DNA from: Mycolicibacterium sp. lyk4-40-TYG-92
GTDB taxonomy: Bacteria; Actinomycetota; Actinomycetes; Mycobacteriales; Mycobacteriaceae
Length of the DNA stretch: 64,000 bases
Reading direction: 5' to 3'
Assembly: GCF_030209435.1 (NCBI RefSeq)
Contig: NZ_JARVRX010000019.1
Coordinates: 62,001 to 126,000 of the forward strand
Under the pieces are notes generated by a model. That model searched no databases. It was not told the origin of the DNA and saw only the letters and a program-made list of their open reading frames with translations. The first letter of the stretch is position 1; each line of letters begins with the position of its first letter. A program made the translations under genes and the position numbers. This document shows positions 28,368 through 37,330 of this stretch, in pieces.

Positions 28368-29993
28368 TCAGGCCAATTCGATGAGATCGCGGTAGGTGTC
28401 GGACCAGAAGTCCTCGGTGGCGTCCGGCAACAGCAGCACGCGTTGCGGATTGAGCGCCTCGGCCGCGCCCGGATCGTGCGTCACGAGCACCACCGAACCG
28501 GCGTAACTACGCAGCGCGTCGAGCACCTGCTCGCGCGACGCCGGATCCAGGTTGTTGGTCGGCTCATCGAGCAGCAGCACATTGGCGGTCGAGGCGACCA
28601 ATCCGGCCAGTGCGAGACGGGTCTTCTCACCACCGGACAGGGTGCCGGCCGGCTGATCCAGCTGCGGGCCGGTGAACATGAACGCGCCCAGCAAGCCACG
28701 CAGATCCTGCTCCCCGGTGTCGGGTGCGGCGTGCCGGATGTTCTCCCATACGGTCGCCGCGTTGTCGAGGGTGTCGTGTTCCTGGGCGAAGTAACCGATC
28801 TTCAGGCCGTAGCCCGGTTCGATGCCGCCGGCGTCGGCGGTCTCGACGCCCGCCAGCAGGCGCAGCAGCGTCGTCTTACCGGCACCGTTGAGACCCAGGA
28901 CGACGACCCGCGAACCCCGGTCGATCGCGAGGTCCACGCCGGTGAAGATCTCCAGCGAACCGTAGGTCTTGGTGAGGCCCTTGACGATCAGCGGGGTCTT
29001 GCCGCACGGCGCCGGCGTCGGGAACTTGATCTTGGCAACCTTGTCGGCCACCCGCTCGGCATCGAGCTCAGCGATCATGCGCTCGGCACGGCGCAACATG
29101 TTCTGTGCCGCAACAGCTTTGGTGGCCTTAGCACCCATCTTGGCGGCCTGCGCCCGCAGTGCACTCGCCTTCTTCTCGGCATTCGCGCGCTCACGGCGGC
29201 GGCGTTGCTCGTCGGTGGCGCGGGCGTCGAGGTACTTCTGCCAGCCCATGTTGTAGACGTCGGCTTCACCGCGCACGGCATCCAGGAACCACACGCGGTT
29301 CACCACGTCGGCCAGGAGTTCGACATCGTGACTGATCACCACGAGCCCACCGGTGTGGCTCTGCAGGAAGGTGCGCAGCCAGCCGATGGAGTCGGCGTCG
29401 AGGTGGTTGGTGGGCTCGTCCAGCAGCAGCGTCGTGTTGGAGCCGGAGCCCTCCGATGCCGCGAACAGGATGCGGGCCAGTTCGATACGGCGACGCTGTC
29501 CACCGGACAGCGTCCGCAGCGGCTGGGTCAGCACCCGGTCCGGCAGGCCCAGGCTGGCGCAGATGCGACCGGCATCGCTCTCGGCGGCGTACCCGCCGAG
29601 GGCCGAAAACCGTTCCTCCAGAACGCCGTACCGGCGCACCGCCTTGTCGCGGGCGGCATCGTCGACGACCTCGGCCATGATGGCCTGCTGCTTCTCCAGG
29701 TCAGCCAGCAGCGTGTCCAGGCCACGGGCCGAGAGCACCCGGTCGCGGGCCAGGACGTCCAGGTCGCCTTCCTTCGGATCCTGCGGCAGGTAACCGATCT
29801 CACCGATCCGCTCGACCGTCCCCGCGTACGGCTGGCTTTCGCCGGCCAGGATGCGCAGCGTCGTGGTCTTGCCGGCGCCGTTACGGCCGACGAGCCCGAT
29901 CCGGTCGCCGGGCTGGATGCGCAGCGCGGACCCCTCGAAGGCCAGCAGCGTGCGCGCTCCGGCGCGGACCTCCAGGTCCGTTGCGGTGATCAC
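28368..29993 (-). CDS. ABC-F family ATPase (Rv1473 type)
   Basis: Soluble protein of 541 residues with two ABC cassettes and no membrane domain, the ABC-F layout; these proteins act on ribosomes in translation control or antibiotic protection. Cassette 1 has GRNGAGKTT and LSGGQRRRIELARI with LLLDEPTNHLD; cassette 2 has GLNGAGKTT and LSGGEKTRLALAGL with LLLDEPTNNLD. A Lys/Arg/Ala-rich linker lies between them. The GTG at 29993 has AAGGAGG upstream and gives the length of Rv1473, which has been linked to macrolide tolerance. The 54 extra upstream in-frame residues do not resemble the family. Confidence 0.94.
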   Translation of the reverse strand: MITATDLEVRAGARTLLAFEGSALRIQPGDRIGLVGRNGAGKTTTLRILAGESQPYAGTVERIGEIGYLPQDPKEGDLDVLARDRVLSARGLDTLLADLEKQQAIMAEVVDDAARDKAVRRYGVLEERFSALGGYAAESDAGRICASLGLPDRVLTQPLRTLSGGQRRRIELARILFAASEGSGSNTTLLLDEPTNHLDADSIGWLRTFLQSHTGGLVVISHDVELLADVVNRVWFLDAVRGEADVYNMGWQKYLDARATDEQRRRRERANAEKKASALRAQAAKMGAKATKAVAAQNMLRRAERMIAELDAERVADKVAKIKFPTPAPCGKTPLIVKGLTKTYGSLEIFTGVDLAIDRGSRVVVLGLNGAGKTTLLRLLAGVETADAGGIEPGYGLKIGYFAQEHDTLDNAATVWENIRHAAPDTGEQDLRGLLGAFMFTGPQLDQPAGTLSGGEKTRLALAGLVASTANVLLLDEPTNNLDPASREQVLDALRSYAGSVVLVTHDPGAAEALNPQRVLLLPDATEDFWSDTYRDLIELA

Positions 29994-30009
29994 GCTGCTG
30001 CCTCCTTGG

Positions 30010-30840
30010 CTATTTGTCGTCGGTGAAGACCGCGGGTCGTTTCTCGGCGCGCGCGGCAACCGCCTCTTCGAAGTTGGCGGTGAGCAGTCGAATGAAGAGC
30101 TGACCCAGGCCTTCGGCCTGCATATGGCTCTCCAGACTACCGGCGTCCAGTCCACTCCAGAGAGTCCGCTTGGTCAATTCGATTCCCGGGCGGGAGAACG
30201 AGCCGATGCGCTCGGCCATGTCGAAGCAGGTTTGCAGGAGCTGATCGTCGGCGACGGTCCGCGACACCAGGCCGATCCGCTCGGCCTCCGCCGCGTCGAT
30301 GTCCCGGCCGGTGAGCATCACCTCGAAGGCCCGCGACGTGCCGATGGCCCGCGGCAGCAGATAGGACAGGCCCAGTTCGCTGGCCGTCAGGCCGTTGTTG
30401 ATACCCGCGGCCCGGAAGTAGGCGCCCGCGCCGGCGACCCGGATGTCGCACGCCAGGGCCAGACACAGGCCACCGCCGATCGCCGCCCCGTTGACCGCAG
30501 CGATCACCGGTTGATGCAGCTTGCGCAGGGCGAGGATGACGTCGTCGAGCACTTCCATGGAGCGCAGCGCGAACGTCGGACGGGTCAGACCCGCCACATG
30601 CGGCACCGAGCCGGCCGACTTGTGGTCGGCGCCCGAGGAGAACCCGCGCCCGGCGCCGGTGAGGACGACCGCGCGGACATCGTTGTCGTTGGTGATCTCG
30701 TCGAGCGCCGCCTTGAGGGGCACCATGACGTCGAACGCCATCGAGTTCATCCGCTCGGGGCGGTTCAGGGTGACCAGTGCGACTCCAGGGCGCGGATGGT
30801 CGACGAGTACCAGTGGGTTCTGTTCGCTCACGTCCTGCAC
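30010..30840 (-). CDS. echA12: Enoyl-CoA hydratase/isomerase (EchA12 type)
   Basis: Crotonase-fold protein of 276 residues, probably acting on fatty acyl-CoA. The oxyanion-hole motifs are GFSSGADHKS and NGAAIGGGLCLALACDIRVAG. The position, between thioredoxin and the ABC-F gene, matches echA12 (Rv1472). The start is the GTG at 30840, or the GTG at 30831 three codons later. It lies 16 bp upstream of the ABC-F gene, so the two are likely co-transcribed. Confidence 0.88.
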   Translation of the reverse strand: MQDVSEQNPLVLVDHPRPGVALVTLNRPERMNSMAFDVMVPLKAALDEITNDNDVRAVVLTGAGRGFSSGADHKSAGSVPHVAGLTRPTFALRSMEVLDDVILALRKLHQPVIAAVNGAAIGGGLCLALACDIRVAGAGAYFRAAGINNGLTASELGLSYLLPRAIGTSRAFEVMLTGRDIDAAEAERIGLVSRTVADDQLLQTCFDMAERIGSFSRPGIELTKRTLWSGLDAGSLESHMQAEGLGQLFIRLLTANFEEAVAARAEKRPAVFTDDK

Positions 30841-30887
30841 GCTAGCGGGTGCGCAAACTCACACCCGCCGGCAGTGCTCGGCCGGTG

Positions 30888-31253
30888 TCAGGCCTCGGTG
30901 GCGTCGCCCTTTTCGGCCATCGCGGCGTCGATGTCGAAGTCCTTGATCTGGCTGATGACCTCGTCGAGCTGGTTGGCCGCCAGCATGCCCGAGTGCCGGA
31001 ATACCAGCTGGCCCTTCTTGAACGCCATCAGCGTCGGGATGGCCTGGATCTCGGCCGCGGAGGCCAGCGCCTGCTCGGCCTCGGTGTCGACCTTGGCGTG
31101 GAACACGTCGGGGTGCTTCTCGGACGATGCGGTGAACGTCGGAGCGAACGCCCGGCACGGCCCGCACCATGACGCCCAGAAGTCCACCAGCACGATGTCG
31201 TTGTCGCTGATGATGCCGTTGAATTCGGCGGCGGTGATGTCTTTGGTGCTCAC
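30888..31253 (-). CDS. trxA: Thioredoxin
   Basis: Thiol-disulfide oxidoreductase of 121 residues with the active site WCGPC at residues 29-33 and the cis-Pro motif IPTLMAF. It is a cytosolic thioredoxin with a C-terminal extension of about 15 acidic and Ala-rich residues. The position corresponds to the Rv1470/Rv1471 thioredoxin pair of M. tuberculosis, but only one gene is present here. It may reduce partners in the adjacent redox genes. Confidence 0.93.
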   Translation of the reverse strand: MSTKDITAAEFNGIISDNDIVLVDFWASWCGPCRAFAPTFTASSEKHPDVFHAKVDTEAEQALASAAEIQAIPTLMAFKKGQLVFRHSGMLAANQLDEVISQIKDFDIDAAMAEKGDATEA

Positions 31254-31298
31254 GCTTCTCCCAACATTGCGGTGTACCTGCTTGTTCCCAGTATCTGG

Positions 31299-32399
31299 TC
31301 AGCTCAATCGTGCCAGTGCACTGGCCGCGTCGTAGCCATTGAACCCGTCCAGGGTGCCGCTGCGCAGGCGGTTCACCCAACCGGGGTCGGCGAGCAGAGC
31401 CCGGCCGATCGCGACCATGTCGAACTCACCGGCATCGAATTGCTCCACCAGCTGGTCCACCGGTCCCGGCTCGATGACCTGGCCGGGCTTCTCGGAGCGG
31501 AACGCGGTCTGCAGGCCCACCGAACCGACCGTGATGACGGGCGTCCCGGTGACCTTCTTGGTCCAGCCGGCCAGGGTCAGGGCCGGGTCGTCATCGGGGA
31601 ACGCCGGCACATAGTGGCGGCGCGTCGAGGGATGCAGCGCGTCGACGCCGGCGTCGACCAGCGGCGCCAGCAGTTCCTGCAGCTCCATCGGGTCGTCGAC
31701 CAGTGTCGCGTTGTAGTCGGTGCCCTTCCACTGCGAGAAGCGGTAGATGATCGGGTAGTCCGGGCCGACCGCGGCACGGACCGCCGCGACGACCTCGGCG
31801 GGGAACCGGGTGCGGTTCGAGGCCGTGCCCCCATATTCGTCGGTACGCAGATTCGTTCTGGTCCACAGGAATTGGTCGAGCAGGTAGCCGTGGGCGCCAT
31901 GCAGTTCGACCGCGTCGAAGCCGACATCCTTGGCGTTGCGGGCCGCCTCGGCGAACCACCGGGCGACGGCAGGCAGCTCGTCAGCCGCCAAGGCGCGGCC
32001 GATCTGCTCGCCCAGTCCATTCACCCCGGACGGACTGACCGGGGCCACCCCGTCGCGGTCGCCACGCTCGGCGCCCTGATGCCACAGCTGGGCGGCGATG
32101 GTCGCGCCGTGCCGGTGCACCGCGCTGGTGACGTTGCGCCAGCCGTCGAGCGCCTCCGCGCCTACGAGCGTCGGGATGTCCTGCGACCCGGCTGCCGACG
32201 GGTCACCCAGCCGCACGCCTTCGGTGATGATCAGACCGACGCCGCCGGCCGCCCGACGGGCGTAGTACTCCGCCACATCGGGCCCCGGGACACCACCGGG
32301 CGACGCCTGCCTGGTCATGGGTGCCATCGCGAACCGGTTGGGCACGGTCAGGTTCCGCAGGGCCAGTGGGGCGAAGAGTCCAGATGCATCGACGGTCAT
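31299..32399 (-). CDS. Old-yellow-enzyme family NADH:flavin oxidoreductase
   Basis: FMN-binding TIM-barrel ene-reductase of 366 residues. Motifs are the N-terminal LFAPLALRNLTVPNRFAMAPMTRQ, the substrate-binding histidine region AQLWHQGAERG, VELHGAHGYLLDQFLW, and NRTRFPAEVV with a C-terminal phosphate-binding IGRALLADPGWVNRL. Such enzymes reduce activated alkenes, but the physiological substrate is unknown. The ATG at 32399 fits the family N terminus; the longer frame upstream runs through the next gene's coding region. Confidence 0.92.
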   Translation of the reverse strand: MTVDASGLFAPLALRNLTVPNRFAMAPMTRQASPGGVPGPDVAEYYARRAAGGVGLIITEGVRLGDPSAAGSQDIPTLVGAEALDGWRNVTSAVHRHGATIAAQLWHQGAERGDRDGVAPVSPSGVNGLGEQIGRALAADELPAVARWFAEAARNAKDVGFDAVELHGAHGYLLDQFLWTRTNLRTDEYGGTASNRTRFPAEVVAAVRAAVGPDYPIIYRFSQWKGTDYNATLVDDPMELQELLAPLVDAGVDALHPSTRRHYVPAFPDDDPALTLAGWTKKVTGTPVITVGSVGLQTAFRSEKPGQVIEPGPVDQLVEQFDAGEFDMVAIGRALLADPGWVNRLRSGTLDGFNGYDAASALARLS

Positions 32400-32467
32400 G
32401 AGCCTATGCAACACCGTGACGGCGCAACCGATTCCGCCGGCGCCCGCCTGCCGGTCAGTTGTCGGCG

Positions 32468-33154
32468 TCACGCCGACGACGGCAACTCCCGCGTGCGGCG
32501 TGCCTCGAACCGCCAGATCGCCTGGTGCAGCGCATCTGCGTGCCAGCCTGCCGCGTCTGCGACGGCGGCGAGGAGCCCCGCGGTGTCGATCGCACCGCCG
32601 TGACCGATCTCGCGCGCCACGTATCCCGCCACCATCGGGTTTTCGCCCGGCAGCTCCGCCAGCATCAGCAGGAACCGCCAGGTGAAGCCGGACCGCTGAC
32701 CGGGTACCGCGCACCACGCCCGCTTGGCTTTCTTCGCCAGCGCGGGGTCCGAGGCGATCCTCCGCAGGTCCTCGGTGGTGCTGATCCCCAGTGCGACAAA
32801 GGCTTGCGTCACCTCGGTCAGCGCGACCGAGCGCAGCGGTGCGTCTTTCCTCGTGGAGGTCGGCCGCCGATTGCCGATCTGGGCGGCCCACTGCTCGGCA
32901 CCACCCAGCGCCGCGACATTCGCGAGCAGTTCGGGCGCACCGTCGGTGTCTGCATCACCGCCCTGCCCGGACCGATAACTGCGGTACCGCTCGATGATCT
33001 TGTCGACGGTGAGGTGCCGGGCGCCGGCGGCGTAGACGGCGTCAATGATGCAGAGCGCCAAAGAATTCGGATAGCCGACGGGTGTCGGCCACCCGGCCGG
33101 ATCATCGAGATCGCGTTCGCACGCGGCCCGCAGTCGTTCGATGTCAGCGTTCAT
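32468..33154 (-). CDS. Unassigned protein with HhH-GPD-like pattern
   Basis: A 228-residue, mostly helical protein with no signal peptide or membrane helix. The order of motifs (NSLALCIIDAVYAAGARHLTVDKIIERYRSY, then WCAVPGQRSGFTWRFLLMLAELPGENPMVAGYVAREIG) recalls helix-hairpin-helix DNA glycosylase/endonuclease III-like folds, where a hairpin LPGxG is followed by helices. I could not see the catalytic Asp or FeS cysteines with confidence, so no function is assigned. The ATG at 33154 is used. It lies downstream of the suf operon, separated by 127 bp. Confidence 0.7.
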   Translation of the reverse strand: MNADIERLRAACERDLDDPAGWPTPVGYPNSLALCIIDAVYAAGARHLTVDKIIERYRSYRSGQGGDADTDGAPELLANVAALGGAEQWAAQIGNRRPTSTRKDAPLRSVALTEVTQAFVALGISTTEDLRRIASDPALAKKAKRAWCAVPGQRSGFTWRFLLMLAELPGENPMVAGYVAREIGHGGAIDTAGLLAAVADAAGWHADALHQAIWRFEARRTRELPSSA

Positions 33155-33255
33155 CGTGGTGCCTTCCTGTCGCAGCGGACCTGATTGGTCCTGTTGCGCT
33201 GGAAGCTAGAGAAGGCCACCGACAAGAACGCCGCGAATCGGCGTCAGAATCGCGA

Positions 33256-33276
33256 GTTATCCACAGGCGGGATAAC
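33256..33276. repeat. Inverted repeat with an embedded DnaA-box sequence
   Basis: GTTATCC (33256-33262) and GGATAAC (33270-33276) form a perfect 7-bp inverted repeat with a 7-nt spacer, and 33257-33265 reads TTATCCACA, a perfect match to the DnaA box. It follows the last suf gene by 5 bp, so it may also be a weak terminator or operator. Confidence 0.6.
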
Positions 33277-33281
33277 CGGAA

Positions 33282-33656
33282 CTAGACAGTGAAGCCCAGG
33301 GCCCGCAGCTGCTCGCGGCCGTCGTCGGTGATCTTGTCCGGGCCCCACGGCGGGTTCCACACCCAGTTGAGCTTGAGGTCGCTGACCAGTCCCGCGCCGA
33401 CGAGAGCCGTCCGCGACTGGTCCTCGATGACATCGGTCAGCGGACAGGCCGCCGACGTCAGCGTCATGTCGAGCTTCACGACGGTGCCTTCGTCGCCTTC
33501 TTCGAGGCTCATGCCGTAGACGAGACCGAGATCGACGACGTTGATGCCGAGTTCGGGGTCGACGACGTCACGCATGGCCTCCTCGACGGCGTCGAGCAGC
33601 TCGGGGTCGTCGACCACGTTGGCCGCGGAGGTGGCTTCGGGTGTGCCTTCAGTCAT
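33282..33656 (-). CDS. SufT-like DUF59 protein
   Basis: A 124-residue MIP18/DUF59 protein that helps Fe-S cluster assembly or delivery. Key motifs are VVDPELGINVVDLGLVYG and TLTSAACPLTDVIEDQ with the conserved Cys, ending WVWNPPWGPDKITDDGREQLRALGF. It corresponds to Rv1466 and is the last gene of the suf operon. The ATG at 33656 overlaps the sufU stop by 4 bp; the longer frame is inside sufU. It often carries the name SufT. Confidence 0.93.
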   Translation of the reverse strand: MTEGTPEATSAANVVDDPELLDAVEEAMRDVVDPELGINVVDLGLVYGMSLEEGDEGTVVKLDMTLTSAACPLTDVIEDQSRTALVGAGLVSDLKLNWVWNPPWGPDKITDDGREQLRALGFTV

Positions 33657-34141
33657 CGCTTGTCCTCCGCATCGGTGCCGACAGCTGCCAGCACGGTGTC
33701 TTTGGCGCTCGCCTCGGCGAGCGCGGCCTTGAACGCAGTCCAGCCCAGCAGCGCGCATTTCACCCGTGCCGGGTACTTGGCGACACCGGCGAACGCGATG
33801 CCGTCACCCAACACATCTTCGTCCCCCTCGACGTTGCCGCGGGAGGAAATCATCTCGGTGAATGCGCCGACGGTCTTGAGCGCCTCGCCGACGCTCTGGC
33901 CGATCACCTGGTCGGTGAGCACCGACGTCGACGCCTGGCTGATCGAGCAGCCCTGGCCGTCGTACGAGATGTCGGCGATGGTCTCGCCGTCGTCGGACAG
34001 TGTCACCCGCAGCGTCACCTCGTCACCGCAGGTCGGGTTGACGTGGTGCACCTGCGCGCCGAACGGTTCGCGCAGCCCGCGGTGATGCGGGTGCTTGTAG
34101 TGGTCCAGGATCACTTCCTGGTACATCTGTTCCATTCTCAT
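33653..34141 (-). CDS. sufU: Fe-S assembly/zinc sulfurtransferase SufU
   Basis: A 162-residue SufU/IscU-fold protein that receives sulfur from SufS. The ligands Cys38 with Asp40 (NPTCGDE), Cys65 (GQGCSIS) and Cys129 (VKCALLGW) match the zinc-bound SufU type, and the insert between the second and third ligands is characteristic of SufU rather than IscU. The start overlaps the sufS stop by 4 bp, and its own stop overlaps the sufT-like start. Confidence 0.95.
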   Translation of the reverse strand: MRMEQMYQEVILDHYKHPHHRGLREPFGAQVHHVNPTCGDEVTLRVTLSDDGETIADISYDGQGCSISQASTSVLTDQVIGQSVGEALKTVGAFTEMISSRGNVEGDEDVLGDGIAFAGVAKYPARVKCALLGWTAFKAALAEASAKDTVLAAVGTDAEDKR

Positions 34142-35382
34142 GCGAAAAACTCCACAGCGCGTTTGACGCCCGCGACCAACCGGTCCACTTCGTCGAGCGT
34201 GTTGTAGACCGCGAACGACGCCCGGGCCGTCGCGGCAATGCCGAACCGGCGGTGCAACGGAGCCGCGCAGTGGTGCCCGACCCGGACCGCGATGCCGTCA
34301 TCGTCCAGAATCTGGCCCACGTCGTGCGCGTGGACGCCGTCCAGCACGAAGCTCACCGGCGAACCGCGGTGCTCGGTGGTGGTCGGCCCGATGATCCGCA
34401 CCTGCGGTATCTGGGTCAGTCCATCCAGGGTGGCGGCCACCAGCTCGGCCTCGTGCGCCTCCACGGCAGCCATCCCGATCGCGTCGAGATACCGTGCGGC
34501 AGCGGCCAATCCGACGACCTGGGAGGTCATCGGGGTACCTGCCTCGAAGCGCTGCGGCGCCGGCGCGTAGGTCGCCGATTCCATGGTGACGGTCTCGATC
34601 ATGGACCCGCCGGTGAGGAACGGAGGCAGCGCGTTCAGCAGTTCGCGACGCCCGTACAACACCCCGATCCCGGTGGGGCCCAACATCTTGTGGCCCGAGA
34701 AGGCCGCGAAGTCGACGTCGAGAGCGTGGAAGTCGATGGGCTGGTGCGGCACCGACTGGCAGGCATCCAGCACGGTCAGCGCACCGACAACTCGAGCCCG
34801 CCGGACGATCTCGGCGACCGGCGCGATGGCTCCCGTCACGTTCGAATGGTGGGTGAAGGCAACCACTTTCACCCGCTCATCCAGCTGCAGCGAATCCAGG
34901 TCGATGCGGCCGTCGTCGGTAACCGAGTACCAGCGCAGCTCGGCACCGGTCCGGCGGGCCAGCTCCTGCCACGGAATCAGGTTGGCGTGATGCTCGAGCT
35001 CGGTGGTGACGATGACGTCGCCCGGGCCGACCACACGGTCGAACCGGTTGTCCCCCACCGCATACGACACCAGATTCAGGGCCTCGGTGGCGTTCTTGGT
35101 GAAGACCAGTTCGTCGTCGTCGGCACCGACGAACGCCGCGATGTCGGCGCGGCCCTGTTCGTAGGCGTCGGTCGACTCCTCCATCAGCTGGTGCGCACCG
35201 CGATGCACCGCGCCGTTGGAGGTGGTCAGAAACTCGCGCTCGGCATCGAGAACCTGCAGCGGCTTCTGCGACGTGGCCCCGGAGTCCAGGTACGCCAACG
35301 TGTTTCCGCCGCGCATCACCCGACTCAGGATCGGGAAGTCGGCCCTGATCCGCGTCAGGTCGAGATCAACTGACGCGGTCAT
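34138..35382 (-). CDS. sufS: Cysteine desulfurase SufS
   Basis: PLP enzyme that takes sulfur from cysteine as a persulfide for Fe-S cluster building. The 414-residue protein has the PLP lysine in FSGHKMLGPTGIGVLYG, the motif THHSNVTGAI and the persulfide Cys in VRVGHHCAAPLHRRF, with the short loop typical of group II (SufS) desulfurases. It corresponds to csd (Rv1464). The spacing to sufC is 2 bp. Confidence 0.96.
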   Translation of the reverse strand: MTASVDLDLTRIRADFPILSRVMRGGNTLAYLDSGATSQKPLQVLDAEREFLTTSNGAVHRGAHQLMEESTDAYEQGRADIAAFVGADDDELVFTKNATEALNLVSYAVGDNRFDRVVGPGDVIVTTELEHHANLIPWQELARRTGAELRWYSVTDDGRIDLDSLQLDERVKVVAFTHHSNVTGAIAPVAEIVRRARVVGALTVLDACQSVPHQPIDFHALDVDFAAFSGHKMLGPTGIGVLYGRRELLNALPPFLTGGSMIETVTMESATYAPAPQRFEAGTPMTSQVVGLAAAARYLDAIGMAAVEAHEAELVAATLDGLTQIPQVRIIGPTTTEHRGSPVSFVLDGVHAHDVGQILDDDGIAVRVGHHCAAPLHRRFGIAATARASFAVYNTLDEVDRLVAGVKRAVEFFA

Positions 35383-35384
35383 CG

Positions 35385-36152
35385 TCAGGCCCCGGCAGCC
35401 GCAGTCGTGTAGCGCTCGTAGCCATGCTCTTCGAGCTCGTCGGCCAACTCCGGACCACCGGACGCGACGATCCGGCCGTCGAAGAAGACGTGCACGAACT
35501 GCGGACGGATGTAGCGCAGGATGCGGGTGTAGTGCGTGATCAGCAGGACGCCGCCGTGCTCGGCCTCGGCGTACCGGTTGACGCCCTCGGACACCACGCG
35601 CAGTGCGTCGACGTCCAGGCCCGAGTCGGTCTCGTCGAGGATGGCGATCTTCGGCTTCAGCAGGCCCAGCTGCAGGATCTCGTGGCGCTTCTTCTCACCA
35701 CCGGAGAAGCCTTCGTTGACGCTGCGCTCACCGAACGCCGGGTCGATGTCCAGCTCGGACATGGCGGTCTTGACCTCTTTGACCCAGTGGCGCAGCTTGG
35801 GAGCCTCGCCACGGACGGCGGTGGCCGCGGTGCGCAGGAAGTTCGACATCGAGACGCCGGGCACCTCGACGGGGTACTGCATGGCGAGGAAAAGCCCAGC
35901 ACGGGCCCGTTCATCCACGCTCATCTCCAGCACGTCCGCACCGTCCAGGGTGATGGAGCCCGAGGTGACGGTGTACTTGGGGTGGCCGGCGATGGCGTAC
36001 GACAGCGTCGACTTGCCAGAACCGTTGGGGCCCATGACCGCGTGGGTCTCGCCGGACTTCACGGTCAGGTTGACGCCCTTGAGGATCGGCACATCGGCGC
36101 CGTCCGGTGCGGTGACCGAGACGTGCAGGTCCTTGATTTCCAGTGTGGTCAT
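35385..36152 (-). CDS. sufC: Fe-S assembly ATPase SufC
   Basis: ABC-type ATPase of the SufBCD scaffold; 255 residues. Walker A is GPNGSGKST, the signature is FSGGEKKRHEILQL and Walker B is AILDETDSGLD, with the SufC-specific C terminus DELEEHGYERYT. It binds SufB and SufD and drives a change in the scaffold during cluster assembly. The start overlaps the sufD stop by 4 bp. Confidence 0.97.
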   Translation of the reverse strand: MTTLEIKDLHVSVTAPDGADVPILKGVNLTVKSGETHAVMGPNGSGKSTLSYAIAGHPKYTVTSGSITLDGADVLEMSVDERARAGLFLAMQYPVEVPGVSMSNFLRTAATAVRGEAPKLRHWVKEVKTAMSELDIDPAFGERSVNEGFSGGEKKRHEILQLGLLKPKIAILDETDSGLDVDALRVVSEGVNRYAEAEHGGVLLITHYTRILRYIRPQFVHVFFDGRIVASGGPELADELEEHGYERYTTAAAGA

Positions 36153-37330
36153 GAGTTGGTGCGTCCTTCAGTCAGTTCAAGTTCGTGTTCGATGGCGGCG
36201 GTGAGGCGGTCGCGGACTTCCGGCACGGCGATCTTCTGGATGATCTCGCCGAAGAAGCCCCGGACCACCAGGCGACGGGCCTGGTCCTCGGGGATGCCGC
36301 GGGCCTGTAGGTAGAACAGCTGCTCGTCGTCGAAACGTCCGGTGGCACTGGCGTGTCCGGCGCCGACGATCTCGCCGGTCTCGATCTCCAGGTTGGGTAC
36401 CGAGTCGGCGCGGGCACCGTCGGTGAGCACCAGGTTTCGGTTCACCTCGAAAGTGTCGGTGCCGGTGGCCGCGGCCCGGATCAGCACGTCGCCGATCCAC
36501 ACGGTGTGGGCGTCGGCCTTCTTCGACTCCGGATCCCCTTGCAGCGCACCCTTGTACAGCACATTGGAGCGGCAGTTGGGGACAGCGTGGTCGACCAGCA
36601 GGCGCGACTCGAAGTGCTGGCCCTCGTCGGCGAAGTACAGGCCCAGCATCTCGGCGTCGCCGCCGGGACCCAGGTAGCGGGTGCGCGAGGTCAGCCGCAC
36701 GACGTCGCCGCCGAGGGTGACGGCGACGTGCCGCAGCACGGCGTCCTTGCCGAGCGTCGCGTGGTGGGTGCTGACGTTCACCGCATCGTCAGCCCAGTCG
36801 GCGATCGACACGACGGTCAGCCGCGCCGCGTCACCGACGACGAATTCGATGTTGTCGGCGTAGGTTCCGCTGCCGCTCTGATCGATGACCACGACGGCCT
36901 CGCCGAGCTCGGCGACCCGCAGCTGCAGGTGGCCGTAGGCGGTCTTGCCTGCACCGGGGCCGGCGATGGCGATCTCGATGGGCTCGGCGACCTGGACGTC
37001 GCGACCGACCGACACGATGGTCGCTTCGGCGAACGACGAATACGCCTGGGCGGCAACGCGGTCCGCGGGCACACCGCCCTGGCCCAGCCGCTCGTCATCG
37101 CGGCCGACGGTCTCGACCGTGACGCCGTCACGCTCGGAAACCTCTACGCGCGCAGCGCCGGTGGCCGCGGCCGAGCCGTCGTGCAGACCGTGCAGGCGCT
37201 TGAGCGGCGTGAACCGCCAGAGCTCGTCGCGGCCGCCCGGCACCTCGAAAGCGTTGACGTCGTAGGACGTGAACAGCTCACCCTTGTTGGCGACGATTCC
37301 TTCCGTCGCCTCAGTCAGATTCGAACTCAC
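36149..37330 (-). CDS. sufD: Fe-S scaffold protein SufD
   Basis: Scaffold partner of SufB with a right-handed beta-helix; 393 residues. The family C-terminal motif around NLEIETGEIVGAGHASATGRFDDEQLFYLQARGI is present. The start is a GTG at 37330 overlapping the sufB TAG stop by one base. As in SufD proteins generally, it resembles SufB without the sulfur-accepting core. Confidence 0.95.
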   Translation of the reverse strand: MSSNLTEATEGIVANKGELFTSYDVNAFEVPGGRDELWRFTPLKRLHGLHDGSAAATGAARVEVSERDGVTVETVGRDDERLGQGGVPADRVAAQAYSSFAEATIVSVGRDVQVAEPIEIAIAGPGAGKTAYGHLQLRVAELGEAVVVIDQSGSGTYADNIEFVVGDAARLTVVSIADWADDAVNVSTHHATLGKDAVLRHVAVTLGGDVVRLTSRTRYLGPGGDAEMLGLYFADEGQHFESRLLVDHAVPNCRSNVLYKGALQGDPESKKADAHTVWIGDVLIRAAATGTDTFEVNRNLVLTDGARADSVPNLEIETGEIVGAGHASATGRFDDEQLFYLQARGIPEDQARRLVVRGFFGEIIQKIAVPEVRDRLTAAIEHELELTEGRTNS

